From Kitasatospora sp052076145 (GTDB lineage Bacteria; Actinomycetota; Actinomycetes; Streptomycetales; Streptomycetaceae), in assembly GCF_052076145.1 (NCBI RefSeq), contig NZ_CP197246.1, positions 3,162,001 through 3,226,000 on the forward strand: a stretch of 64,000 nucleotides of DNA, read 5' to 3'. The notes beneath the pieces were generated by a model. That model ran no database searches, had not been told where the DNA came from, and worked only from the letters and a program-made list of their open reading frames with translations. The first letter of the stretch is position 1, and the number at the start of each line of letters is the position of its first letter. Shown here piece by piece: positions 55,815 to 64,000 of the stretch. The position numbers were made by a program, and so were the translations under genes.

Positions 55815-57548
55815 TCAGAGCCGGGGGATGTTGCGCAGGTTGCTCCGGGCCAGGTCGATCATGCGGCCGACGCCGCCGGAGAGCACCGTCCGCCCCGCCG
55901 CCAGGGCGAAGCCGCGCAGCTGGGCGGCGGTGATGCGCGGCGGGATGGAGAGCGCGTTCGGGTCGGTGACGACGTCGAGCAGGGCCGGGCCGGGGCGTTC
56001 CAGCATCTCGGCGAGAGCGCCGCGCAGCTGCGCCGGGTCGGTCACCCGCTTGGCGGGCATCCCGGCGGCGCGGGCGATCGCGGCGTAGTCGACGTCGCCG
56101 TTGTCGATCTCCGCCTCCGGGTAACCGCTGACCAGCATCTCCAGCTTGATCATGCCGAGCGCGCCGTTGTTGAAGACCACGGTCTTGACCGGCAGCCGGT
56201 GCTTGACCACGGTGAGCAGCTCACCGAGCAGCATGCCGAGCCCGCCGTCCCCGGACATCGAGACCACCTGCCGCCCGGGGCAGGCGAGTTGGGCGCCGAT
56301 CGCGTGCGGCAGGGCGTTCGCCATCGAGCCGTGCAGGAAGGAGCCGATCACCCGCCGTCGCCCGTTCGGGGTGAGGTAGCGGGCGGCCCAGACGTTGCAC
56401 ATGCCGGTGTCGACGGTGAACACCGCGTCCTCGGCGGCGAGTTCGTCCAGCACGGCGGCGACGTACTCGGGGTGGATCGGCAGGTGCTTCTCGATGTTCC
56501 TGGTGTAGGCGCCGACGACGCCCTCCAGTGCCCGGTAGTGCTTCTCCAGCATCGAGTCGAGGAAGCCCCGGTCGGTCTTCTGCTCCAGCAGCGGCAGCAC
56601 GGCCCGCAGGGTGGCCGACACGTCGCCGTGCACGGCGAGTTCGAGCGGCGTACGGCGGCCGAGCCGGGTCGCGTCGTGGTCGACCTGGATCGTCCGGGCC
56701 TGCGGGAGGAAGCTGTCGTACGGGAAGTCGGTGCCGAGCAGCAGCACCAGGTCCGCGCTCTGGAGGGCCTCGTGGCAGGCGCCGTAGCCGAGCAGGCCGC
56801 TCATGCCGACGTCGTACGGGTTGTCGTACTGGATCCACTCCTTGCCGCGCAGCGAGTGGCCGACCGGCGCCTGCACCCGGGCGGCGAGCTCCAGCACCTC
56901 GGCGTGGGCGCCGCGCACCCCGGCGCCGCAGAAGAGTGCCACGCCGGCGGCCGAGTTGAGGGCCGTGGCGAGTTCCTGCACCTGACTCCAGGGCGGGGCG
57001 GCGACGGCCTGCTCGGTGAGGAAGTTGCTCCGGCCGGTCGGCCCGGCGGCCGGGAGCGCGGCGACGTCCCCGGGGAAGACCAGCACCGAGACGCCGCGCG
57101 CGCCGAGCGCGTGCTGCACGGCGACCCTGAGCAGGCGCGGGAGCTGGGCCGGGGTGCTGACCAGCTCGCAGAAGCTGCTGCAGTCGGTGAACACCCGCTC
57201 GGGGTGGGTCTCCTGGAAGAAGCCGGTGCCGATCTGGCCGGACGGGATGTGCGAGGCGAGGGCGAGCACCGGGAGGCCGGAGCGCTGGGCGTCGTAGAGG
57301 CCCTGGATCAGGTGGGTGTTGCCGGGCCCGCAGGAGCCCGCGCAGACCGCGAGCGTGCCGGTCAGCTCGGCGTCGGCGGCGGCCGCGAAGGCTCCGGCCT
57401 CCTCGTTGCGGACGTGCACCCAGGAGATGCCCTCGGCCCGGCGGATGGCGTCCACGACGGGGTTCAGGCTGTCGCCGACCACTCCGTAGACCCGCTCGAC
57501 CCCGGCCTGCCGGAGCACCTCCACCATCTGTTCGGCCACGCTGCCCAC
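55815..57548 (-). CDS. poxB: Pyruvate oxidase/dehydrogenase-type ThDP enzyme (PoxB-like)
   Basis: 577 residues, three-domain ThDP fold. The catalytic Glu is in VHVRNEEAGAFAAAADAEL; CAGSCGPGNTHLIQGLYDA is the PYR-domain loop; and the ThDP/Mg motif is GDGGLGMLLGELLTV ... NNGALGMIKLE. It matches bacterial pyruvate:quinone oxidoreductases that make acetate and CO2, using FAD in the middle domain. The C-terminal residues (RMIDLARSNLRNIPRL) resemble the membrane-binding amphipathic helix of PoxB. GTG start at 57548 with GAGGAG upstream. Confidence 0.9.
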   Translation of the reverse strand: MGSVAEQMVEVLRQAGVERVYGVVGDSLNPVVDAIRRAEGISWVHVRNEEAGAFAAAADAELTGTLAVCAGSCGPGNTHLIQGLYDAQRSGLPVLALASHIPSGQIGTGFFQETHPERVFTDCSSFCELVSTPAQLPRLLRVAVQHALGARGVSVLVFPGDVAALPAAGPTGRSNFLTEQAVAAPPWSQVQELATALNSAAGVALFCGAGVRGAHAEVLELAARVQAPVGHSLRGKEWIQYDNPYDVGMSGLLGYGACHEALQSADLVLLLGTDFPYDSFLPQARTIQVDHDATRLGRRTPLELAVHGDVSATLRAVLPLLEQKTDRGFLDSMLEKHYRALEGVVGAYTRNIEKHLPIHPEYVAAVLDELAAEDAVFTVDTGMCNVWAARYLTPNGRRRVIGSFLHGSMANALPHAIGAQLACPGRQVVSMSGDGGLGMLLGELLTVVKHRLPVKTVVFNNGALGMIKLEMLVSGYPEAEIDNGDVDYAAIARAAGMPAKRVTDPAQLRGALAEMLERPGPALLDVVTDPNALSIPPRITAAQLRGFALAAGRTVLSGGVGRMIDLARSNLRNIPRL

Positions 57549-57637
57549 GGGGCTCCTCCGCTCGCCGTCCGGTCACAGGTCGCCACCAGCCTGGCGGCGG
57601 CGGTCCGGGCGGGCACCCCGGGCGGGCGAACGGGTGA

Positions 57638-57668
57638 GGGCCCGCCCCCGGTGTACGGGGGCGGGCCC
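57638..57668 (-). terminator. Terminator of the sedolisin gene
   Basis: Perfect 13-bp stem GGGCCCGCCCCCG with loop GTGTA, immediately downstream of the minus-strand protease gene. Confidence 0.88.
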
Positions 57669-57682
57669 TGCGGTGGAGCCGG

Positions 57683-58936
57683 TCAGCCCGCGAAGGCGGC
57701 GGTGCCGTTCGGGGTGCCGAGGCCGGTCGGGCCGTCGTAGCCCGCGCCCGCGGTGCACAGGTAGGACGGCGAGCAGCTGCCGTTCGAGCCGGTGGTCACG
57801 TCGTTGAGCGAGCCGGTGTGCGCGTACGGGAAGGAGGCCGGGGTGCTGCCGGTGGAGGGCGTGCCCGCCAGCGCGTAGACGCCCGCGATGATCGGGGAGG
57901 AGGCGCTGGTGCCGCCGTACACCGCCCAGCCGCTGCCGCCGTAGGTCTGGTAGACCGCGACACCCGTCGCCGGGTCGGCGACGGCGGAGACGTCGGAGAC
58001 GGTGCGCTTGGCGCAGCCGGTGTCCTTCTGCCAGGTCGGCTTCGCGTCGTAGGCGGAGCAGCCGGAGCCGGTGCCCTCGGTGCTGTTGGTGGACCAGACC
58101 GACTCGCTCCAGCCACGGGCGCTGGAGTCGCGCTTGAGGGCGGTGCCGCCGACGGCGGTGACGTACTTGGAGGAGGCCGGGTACTGCGCGCCGTAGGCGC
58201 TGTCACCTGCGGAGACGGTGACGGCGACGCCCGGGTGGTTGAAGTACGTGGTGTCGTAGCTGCTGTCGCTGGAGGACTCGCCGCCGCCGTAGCTGTTGGA
58301 GACGAACTTGGCGCCGAGCTTGACGGCCTCGTTGACGGCGGTGCCGAGGTTGGTCATCGAGGCGGTCTTGGCCTCGACCAGGATGATCTTCGCGTTGGGG
58401 GCGATCGCCGAGACCATGTCGAGGTCGAGCGAGATCTCGCCTGCCCAGCCGGAGTTGTTGGCCGGGAGGGTGGAGCTGCCGGTCTGGCTGACCTGCTTGA
58501 AGCAGCCGCTCGCCTTGGTGCAGGCCGGGAGGCCGTACTGGGCGCGGTAGGCCGCCATGTCCGACTCGGCGTTGGGGTCGTTGTAGGCGTCGACGATGGC
58601 TATCGTCTGGCCCGCGCCGCCGCCCGCCGGGAGCTTGTAGGCGCTGAGCAGGTCGCTCGGGCCGAAGCCGCCCGGGGTGGCGTTCGGGGTGAGGCCGAGT
58701 GCGTTGACGTGCTGGGCGCTGCTGGTGACGCGCAGCGCGTTGCACGCCATGGTGTCGCCCTTGGCGAGCGTCTCGCAGGAGCGCACCCAGGAGGTGCCGC
58801 CCTTCGAGTGCACGGTCGGGGTGCCGGCCGCGCCGGCGGGCACGGCGGCGGCGAAGCTGGAGACCGCGAGAGCGGCGGTGCCCGCGAGTGCCAGAACGCT
58901 GCGGCGGGTGGCTGCGGACATGGTGGGGGTACGCAC
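57683..58936 (-). CDS. Secreted sedolisin-type (S53) serine peptidase
   Basis: 417 residues. The signal peptide (RRSVLALAGTAALAVSSFAA, cleavage near AGAAG) leads directly into the mature domain; the usual long activation prodomain is absent. The catalytic set is visible: Glu and Asp in WAGEISLDLDMV, the oxyanion-side Asp in VTVSAGDSAYG, and Ser in GGTSASSPIIAG. VDAYNDPNAESDMAAYRAQY is characteristic of streptomycete members. It is expected to work at acidic pH. The GTG at 58936 (VRTPTMSAA) has AGGAGG 8 nt upstream. Its regulators are unknown. Confidence 0.9.
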   Translation of the reverse strand: MRTPTMSAATRRSVLALAGTAALAVSSFAAAVPAGAAGTPTVHSKGGTSWVRSCETLAKGDTMACNALRVTSSAQHVNALGLTPNATPGGFGPSDLLSAYKLPAGGGAGQTIAIVDAYNDPNAESDMAAYRAQYGLPACTKASGCFKQVSQTGSSTLPANNSGWAGEISLDLDMVSAIAPNAKIILVEAKTASMTNLGTAVNEAVKLGAKFVSNSYGGGESSSDSSYDTTYFNHPGVAVTVSAGDSAYGAQYPASSKYVTAVGGTALKRDSSARGWSESVWSTNSTEGTGSGCSAYDAKPTWQKDTGCAKRTVSDVSAVADPATGVAVYQTYGGSGWAVYGGTSASSPIIAGVYALAGTPSTGSTPASFPYAHTGSLNDVTTGSNGSCSPSYLCTAGAGYDGPTGLGTPNGTAAFAG

Positions 58937-59260
58937 TGGGACTGCCTCCTGTGGCGGTGAACCTAGGGGCCGAGTGGGGGGCAGCCGCGCGGGCACGGGT
59001 GAGCGCCGTGGCGGCCGGGCATGCGGACGTGACGGGCGATCAGGTCGCCACGTACCGCTTGGGGAGCCGCCGCTGACGCTAGCCAGGGCATGGGCAGGAC
59101 AACAATGGGTCGGACAGAGATTCGACTATCCCTTTACCCAAGGGCTGGGAATGCGTCACTCACCTTCATCGGCCCGGCATACAGTTGAAACACACTTGCT
59201 CAACCTGACTTACAGAATGCCAAGTTCGCACACATAGAGCGGACACACAGGGAGCAAGCG
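58937..59260. other. Intergenic region between the sedolisin and GH65 genes
   Basis: 324 bp, less GC-rich than the surroundings between 59080 and 59240. No gene is convincing. On the minus strand TTGAGC, 16 bp, TATGCC (around 59200) and GGATAG near 59125 could be promoter elements for the sedolisin gene. No terminator for the GH65 gene is evident. Confidence 0.4.
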
Positions 59261-61660
59261 TTACTCGGCCTGCAGGTGTTCCACCGACCCGCTGCCGACC
59301 TGGACGCCGGCCTGCGCCTTCCGCATCGCGGGCTCGCGGCCGGGCGGCTGGGTGCAGCGCTCGACCAGCTCAGGTGCGGTGGTCGGGCGGCTGACGGGCT
59401 CCTCGGGGGTGAGCTGCAGCTCCTCGCCCTCGTGCAGCACCGTCATCGGGCCGCCCTCGCGGACCGAGTAGAGCGTCCTGGTGTGGGTGATCTCCACGTT
59501 CAGCAGGTTGCCCCGCACCTTCATCGAGAACGACAGCAGCCGCAGCCCGGCGGGCAGCCGGGGCCGGAAGGAGAGGTACGGGCCGTGGTCGCGCAGCCCG
59601 CCGAAGCCCGCCACCAGCGCGATGCAGGCCCCCGCCAGCGAGGCCATGTGCAGGCCGTCCCGGGTGTTGCCCCCGAGGTCGTGCAGGTCCATCAGCGCGG
59701 CCTCGGCGGTGTAGTCGTACGCCAGGTCGAGCTGGCCGACCTCGGCGGCGATGACGGCCTGGGTGCAGGCGGAGAGCGAGGAGTCCCGGACGGTCAGCCG
59801 CTCGTAGTAGGCGAAGTTTCGGGCCTTCTGCTCGTCCGTGAAGGCGTCCCCGCGCACCTGCATGGCCAGCACCAGGTCGGCCTGCTTGACGACCTGCTTG
59901 CGGTAGAGGTCGAAGTACGGGTAGTGCAGCAGCAGCGGGTACTTCTCCGGCGGGGTGGCCTCGAAGTCCCAGAGCTGGTGGTCGGTGAAGCCGTCGGCCT
60001 GCGGGTGCACCCCCAGCTTCTCGTCGTACGGGATGAACATCGCCCGCGCCGCGTCCCGCCAGGCGGCCGTCTCCTCGGTGTCGACGCCGAGCGCCGCGGC
60101 CTCCAGCTGGTGCCGGTTGACGGCCTCGGCGGCGGCCCGCAGGTTGGTCTGCGCCATCAGGTTGGTGAAGACGTTGTTGTCGGCCACCGCGCTGTACTCG
60201 TCGGGCCCGGTGACGCCCTCGATCCGGAATCTCCCGGCGGCGTCGTGATGGCCGAGCGAACGCCACATCCGGGCCGTCTCCACCAGCAGTTCGAGCCCGT
60301 ACGTCCGCTCGAAGTCGACGTCCCCGGTGGCCCGGACGTACCGGGCGGCGGCCACCGCGATGTCGGCGCCGATGTGGAATGCGGCCGTCCCGGCCGGCCA
60401 GTAGCCGGAGCATTCCTCGCCGTGGATCGTCCGCCAGGGGAACACCGCACCGGCCAGGCCGAGTTGGGCCGCCCGGTCGCGGGCCATCGGCAGCGTGCCG
60501 TGCCGCCAGCGCAGCGCCTGCTTCACCGCCCCCGGCAGGCAGTAGGTGAGCACCGGCAGCACGAAGGTCTCGGTGTCCCAGAAGCTGTGCCCGTCGTAGC
60601 CGGGGCCGGTCAACCCCTTTGCGGGGATGGCCCGTTCCTCACTCCGGGCGCCCGCCTGGAGCACGTGGAAGAGCGCGAACCGGACGGCCTGCTGGAGCTC
60701 GACGTCACCCTCGATCCGGATGTCGTTGCCGGCCCAGAACTCGTCCAGGTACTCCCGCTGTTCGGCGACCAACCCCTCCCAGCCGGTGTACCGGGCGGCG
60801 GTCAGCGCCGCCTCGACCTGATCCCGGACGGCGGGCAGCGAGCGGGTCGCCGACCAGCCGTACGCGAGGAACTTGACCAGCCGCAGCTCCTCGCCTGGGT
60901 GCAGCACGGTCGTGACGCTGATCCGGCCCTGGTCGTCCGAGCTCTCGGCCACCGCGTCGAAGCCGTCGGGGCCCTCCAGCAGGTGGTCCATCCCGGCGGC
61001 CACCCGCAGCTCGCTGAAGCGGGTGCGGTGCACCAGCACCGACTTGGTGCCGCCCGCCTGGTGCGCCTCGCCGACCAGCGGCGCCTCCAGCACCGCCGCC
61101 GCGCGCGGATCGGCCTCGCCGTCCGGGAGTTGCTCGTTGGCGACCAGCTCGGACTGCAGGACGATCCGCACCGGCCCGTCCACCGCCTGAACCCGGTAGT
61201 CGATCGCGGCGACCGCCCGCTGGGTCAGCGAGACCAGCCGGGTGGCGGAGACCCGCACCGTCCGCCCGGCCGGGGAGGTCCACTCGGCCTCCCGCCGGAG
61301 CAGGCCGTCCCGGAAGTCCAGGCTCCGCTGGTGGCTGCGGAGTTCGCCGTACCGGAGGTCGAAGGGCTCGTCGTCCACCAGCAGCCGGATGATCTTGCCG
61401 TTGGTGACGTTGATGACGCTCTGGCCGGATTCGGGGAAGCCGTAGCCGCTCTCGGCGTACGGCAGCGGGCGCAGCTCGTAGACGCCGTTGAGGTAGGTGC
61501 CGGGCAGGCCGTGCGGCTCGCCCTCGTCCAGGTTGCCGCGCAGGCCGATGTGGCCGTTGGAGAGTGCGAAGACCGACTCGGCGCGGGCCTGGCCGGGCAG
61601 GTCGAGCCCGTGCTCGGAGATGCCCCAGGGCTCGACGGTGAAGGCGCTGACGGCGGTCAC
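59261..61660 (-). CDS. Glycoside hydrolase family 65 disaccharide phosphorylase
   Basis: 799 residues. N-terminal beta-sandwich (ESVFALSNGHIGLRGNLDEG; GTYLNGVYE), then the (alpha/alpha)6 catalytic domain with the general acid Glu488 in VTGPDEYSAV; KQADLVLAM and TSS-type phosphate loop residues (LSFRPRLPAGLRLLSFSM) follow. It phosphorolyses trehalose, maltose, kojibiose or nigerose, which cannot be told apart by eye. Its GTG overlaps the stop of a beta-phosphoglucomutase gene, so the pair converts the released beta-glucose 1-phosphate to glucose 6-phosphate. A disordered C-terminal tail follows the sandwich domain. Confidence 0.92.
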   Translation of the reverse strand: MTAVSAFTVEPWGISEHGLDLPGQARAESVFALSNGHIGLRGNLDEGEPHGLPGTYLNGVYELRPLPYAESGYGFPESGQSVINVTNGKIIRLLVDDEPFDLRYGELRSHQRSLDFRDGLLRREAEWTSPAGRTVRVSATRLVSLTQRAVAAIDYRVQAVDGPVRIVLQSELVANEQLPDGEADPRAAAVLEAPLVGEAHQAGGTKSVLVHRTRFSELRVAAGMDHLLEGPDGFDAVAESSDDQGRISVTTVLHPGEELRLVKFLAYGWSATRSLPAVRDQVEAALTAARYTGWEGLVAEQREYLDEFWAGNDIRIEGDVELQQAVRFALFHVLQAGARSEERAIPAKGLTGPGYDGHSFWDTETFVLPVLTYCLPGAVKQALRWRHGTLPMARDRAAQLGLAGAVFPWRTIHGEECSGYWPAGTAAFHIGADIAVAAARYVRATGDVDFERTYGLELLVETARMWRSLGHHDAAGRFRIEGVTGPDEYSAVADNNVFTNLMAQTNLRAAAEAVNRHQLEAAALGVDTEETAAWRDAARAMFIPYDEKLGVHPQADGFTDHQLWDFEATPPEKYPLLLHYPYFDLYRKQVVKQADLVLAMQVRGDAFTDEQKARNFAYYERLTVRDSSLSACTQAVIAAEVGQLDLAYDYTAEAALMDLHDLGGNTRDGLHMASLAGACIALVAGFGGLRDHGPYLSFRPRLPAGLRLLSFSMKVRGNLLNVEITHTRTLYSVREGGPMTVLHEGEELQLTPEEPVSRPTTAPELVERCTQPPGREPAMRKAQAGVQVGSGSVEHLQAE

Positions 61661-62406
61661 TCCGAGCCCCCCGCGAGCAGCTCGGCGAGGTCGCTCACGA
61701 CCACCGAGGCGCCGTGCTCGCGCAGCGCCTCGGCCTGCCCGGTGCGGTCGACCCCGACCACGGCGCCGAAGCCCCCGGCCCGGCCGGAGGCCACCCCGGC
61801 GAGGGCGTCCTCGAAGACGGCGGCGTGCTCGGGCGGGGTGCCCAGCGCCTTGGCGGCGGCCAGGTAGGTGTCGGGGGCGGGCTTGCCAGGCAGCTGGTCG
61901 CGCCGGGCGGTCTCACCGTCCACCACGACGTCGAACAGGTCGTCGATCCCGGCGGCGCGCAGCACGTCCCGGCAGTTGGCGCTGGAGGAGACCACGGCGC
62001 GCGGCAGGCCGAGTTCGCGCAGCCGGTGCAGGTACGCCACCGAGCCCTCGTACGGCTGCACGCCCTGCTCGCGGATCATCCGCAGCACGGTGTCGTTCTT
62101 CGCCCGGCTCAGGCCCTGGACGGTCCGGGCCCCCGGCGGGTCCTCCGGGCTGCCCTCCGGCAGCTCGACGCCCCGGGAGGCGAGGAAGGCCCGGGTGCCA
62201 TCGAGGCGGGGGCGGCCGTCGACGTAGGTGTCGTACTCGTCGACGGGGTCGAAGGGGCGGAACTCACCCCCCGTCCGCTCGGCCTCGGCCCGGAGGAAGG
62301 TGTCGAGCATGTCCTTCCAGGCCGCGGCGTGCACCTTGGCGGTCTGCGTCAGCACCCCGTCGAGGTCGAACAGGTACGCGTGGATGTGGTCCGGAAGCCC
62401 GAGCAT
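61657..62406 (-). CDS. pgmB: Beta-phosphoglucomutase-family HAD hydrolase
   Basis: 249 residues. HAD motifs: FDLDGVLTQTAKVH (nucleophile Asp and acid Asp), VSSSANC (motif II), GKPAPDTYLAA (motif III Lys) and AVFEDALAGVASGRAGGF (motif IV). The cap contains TVQGLSRAKND, typical of beta-PGM. It interconverts beta-glucose 1-phosphate and glucose 6-phosphate and is coupled to the downstream phosphorylase by a 4-bp overlap. Confidence 0.92.
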   Translation of the reverse strand: MLGLPDHIHAYLFDLDGVLTQTAKVHAAAWKDMLDTFLRAEAERTGGEFRPFDPVDEYDTYVDGRPRLDGTRAFLASRGVELPEGSPEDPPGARTVQGLSRAKNDTVLRMIREQGVQPYEGSVAYLHRLRELGLPRAVVSSSANCRDVLRAAGIDDLFDVVVDGETARRDQLPGKPAPDTYLAAAKALGTPPEHAAVFEDALAGVASGRAGGFGAVVGVDRTGQAEALREHGASVVVSDLAELLAGGSE

Positions 62407-62470
62407 GACTGCCAGTCTCGGCCAACAGCCCGCCGGATCCGCCCATTCGGGCCCGCCGGGCGCGTCGCGC

Positions 62471-62504
62471 GACCGCCCACGCGCCTTCCGGCACGTGGGC
62501 GGTC
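62471..62504 (-). terminator. Terminator of the VOC-protein gene
   Basis: GACCGCCCACG (62471-62481) pairs exactly with CGTGGGCGGTC (62494-62504). It lies 30 bp downstream of the minus-strand VOC gene and 64 bp upstream of pgmB. Confidence 0.8.
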
Positions 62505-62534
62505 GTCCGTCGAGGGCCCCTACATCGAGGGCTC

Positions 62535-63308
62535 CTACATCGGGACGGGCTTGATCACCGCGAAGACGGCGCCCTGCGGGTCCTGGACGACGGCCATCCG
62601 GCCCGCGACCATGTCGAAGGGCGGCATCAGGACGTTGCCGCCCTTCTTGACCAGCGCGTCCACCACGCTGTCGGTGTCGTCCACGGCGAAGTAGGTCAGC
62701 CAGTGCGGCGGGGTACCGGGCGCCGCCACCGAGGTCAGCCCGCCGACGGCGCGGCCCCCGACGTTGATCGAGCTGTAGTTCTCCACGCCCTCCATCGGCT
62801 CGGAGACGATGCCCAGCACGGCCTGGTAGAAGGCCGCCGCGGCCTTCATGTCGCCGGTGTGCAGCTCGTTCCAGGTCACCGCGCCCGGCTCGTTGACGAT
62901 CTGGGCGCCGAAGAAGTCGACGGGCTGCCAGATGCCGAAGACCGCGCCGGTCGGGTCGGCGGCGACCAGCATCCGGCCGGTGGTGCCGACGTCCATCACC
63001 GGGAACATCACGGTGCCGCCGGCCTTGGTGACGGCCTGCAGGGCGGCGTCCGCGTCGTCGGTGGAGAGGTAGGTCGTCCAGACCGTCGGCGGCTCGGGCA
63101 TCCCCTCCGGGGCCATCGCCGGGCCGATCCCGGCGACGGGCTTGCCGTTCAGCGTGCAGATGGCGTAGCCGCCGAACTCCTCGGGGCCCTTCTCGCCCTG
63201 CCAGCCGAAGAGGTCGCGGTAGAAGTCGAGCGCGGCCTGCTGGTCCTTGGCCATCAGATCGACCCAGCAGGGCGTGCCGGGCGCGTACGGGGCGGTGACT
63301 TCGGGCAT
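62535..63308 (-). CDS. Two-domain VOC (glyoxalase/dioxygenase-fold) protein
   Basis: 257 residues with two tandem VOC modules: about 8-125 (PCWVDLMAKDQQAALDFYRD ... LVAADPTGAVFGIWQP) and about 135-255 (VTWNELHTGDMKAAAAFYQA ... AVVQDPQGAVFAVIKP). The duplication is usual for this family (for example hydroxylase or resistance-type VOC proteins). Metal ligands are not fully conserved, so function is open. GAGAG precedes the ATG at 63308. Confidence 0.88.
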   Translation of the reverse strand: MPEVTAPYAPGTPCWVDLMAKDQQAALDFYRDLFGWQGEKGPEEFGGYAICTLNGKPVAGIGPAMAPEGMPEPPTVWTTYLSTDDADAALQAVTKAGGTVMFPVMDVGTTGRMLVAADPTGAVFGIWQPVDFFGAQIVNEPGAVTWNELHTGDMKAAAAFYQAVLGIVSEPMEGVENYSSINVGGRAVGGLTSVAAPGTPPHWLTYFAVDDTDSVVDALVKKGGNVLMPPFDMVAGRMAVVQDPQGAVFAVIKPVPM

Positions 63309-63492
63309 GTGCTTCTCTCCTGTGGTGGTAGCACGTGGTGGTAGCCCCCCGGAGCCACCTTGGCCGCCCTCCGCCGCAGCCGCCACCCGAGTGCGTCCCC
63401 GTGCGCCCGGTGCGTCCCGAGCGGTGGGACAGCCAAGATGAATCCGACGGGCCGGTCGTGCGCGACTCAGTCAGATGACCGGGCGGACTCAG

Positions 63493-64000
63493 TCACCTCA
63501 GCCGCCGCACCCGCCGCCCCGGGCTGTCCGGCCCCGCCGGCGGCTGGCCCCACAGGCCCGGCGCGGCCGCACTCAGCTCGCGCTGGAGCAGCTCCCGGTA
63601 GGACACCCGGTAGGCGTGCGCGGCGATCTGGTTGCCCGCCGCGAGGTACGCCGCGACGAGGGTCTCGTGGGCGCTCTCGCGGAGGTTGTCGGAGTGGATG
63701 GCGACCAGTGCGGCGTCCACCGCCGCGCCCGCCCAGCCCGCCTCGGAGAGGCGGCTGGAGAGGGCCTCCAGCGCGTGCAGCCGCAGCTGTCGCCAGCGGA
63801 CCTGGTGGTGCGAGAGCCAGTCCTCCTCCCAGTCCGCGAGCAGGTCGGCGCCGAGGTCGCAGCCGACCGCGCGGCCGAGCTCCTCCGTCCCCATCGGTAT
63901 CGCGAGGTTGAGCACGTGGGCCGCCACGGATCGGCGTTCCACCAGGTCAACGGCGACGTGCGGGGCGAGCCGGAGGCGTTCGGGGGTGCTGTCCACCAGG
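63493..64000 (-). CDS. BTAD-containing regulator (SARP/AfsR type), partial
   Basis: The C-terminal 168 residues of a gene that runs out of the window. LRLAPHVAVDLVERRSVAAH, the helical TPR-like bacterial transcriptional activation domain (LRLHALEALSSRLSEAGWAG; ALVAIHSDNLRESAHETLVA; AYLAAGNQIAAHAYRVSYRE) and a Pro/Arg tail are visible. The DNA-binding winged helix must lie beyond 64000. Internal start codons near 63996 should not be taken as the gene start. SARPs often control nearby secondary-metabolite genes; any such genes would be outside the window. Confidence 0.75.
   Translation of the reverse strand, partial: LVDSTPERLRLAPHVAVDLVERRSVAAHVLNLAIPMGTEELGRAVGCDLGADLLADWEEDWLSHHQVRWRQLRLHALEALSSRLSEAGWAGAAVDAALVAIHSDNLRESAHETLVAAYLAAGNQIAAHAYRVSYRELLQRELSAAAPGLWGQPPAGPDSPGRRVRRLR

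Overview
The window is GC-rich chromosomal DNA from a streptomycete-type actinobacterium (Streptomyces, Kitasatospora or a close relative; I cannot decide which). The evidence is strong third-position G/C bias, many GTG and TTG starts, 4-base start/stop overlaps, SpoIIE phosphatases, a conservon, an NsdA/ORF1590-like differentiation regulator, a c-di-AMP riboswitch before a secreted peptidase, and a single TTA codon confined to a regulator.

1-10.3 kb: a PAS-SpoIIE phosphatase, an NDH-2-like flavoprotein, a TetR regulator with the TTA codon, an unusual ECF sigma factor carrying its own zinc finger, membrane segments and a carbohydrate-binding-like domain, a FrnE/DsbA oxidoreductase, a universal stress protein, and an asparagine-synthetase-like protein with a degenerate ATP motif.

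10.3-18.6 kb: the most remarkable stretch. An NsdA-like regulator (six 13-bp tandem repeats sit just before its start) is followed by three tandem Y RNA-like noncoding RNAs and then a Ro60/Rsr (TROVE plus vWA) gene. The first RNA contains a circularly permuted tRNA-like module, and the rsr ribosome-binding site lies in a perfect hairpin. Then come a 163-bp inverted-repeat element, lhgO, trmB, a PrsW-type protease, an initiator tRNA and an orphan leader-peptide-like gene with alternative hairpins.

18.6-29.1 kb: a thioesterase and an aminotransferase (minus strand), then a nine-gene plus-strand operon. It encodes a ferritin-like diiron protein, a radical SAM enzyme, an ACP, a KAS II-type synthase, a FabI-like reductase, a FabH-like synthase, an alpha/beta hydrolase, a phosphopantetheinyl transferase and an acyl-CoA/ACP ligase. 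This looks like a fatty-acyl natural-product pathway that I do not recognise.

29.1-39.3 kb: mixed genes, including a conserved membrane protein, a methyltransferase, a second initiator tRNA cassette, a secreted triple-repeat protein, an M23 peptidase under a c-di-AMP riboswitch, and a hydrolase-TetR operon with a 21-bp operator palindrome.

39.3-48.4 kb: signalling. Two SpoIIE phosphatases precede a complete conservon (cvnA-B-C-D plus two P450s, E and F, as in rar/cvn9-type loci). The two P450 genes overlap by 169 bp.

48.5-64 kb: secreted and metabolic genes, mainly minus strand: a BNR-repeat protein, a PEP-mutase-family protein, an AhpD-like protein divergent from a MocR regulator, a DUF2690 protein, an XRE-cupin regulator with a triple half-site operator, poxB, a sedolisin, a GH65 phosphorylase-beta-phosphoglucomutase pair, a VOC protein and the C-terminal part of a BTAD (SARP/AfsR-type) regulator cut by the window edge.
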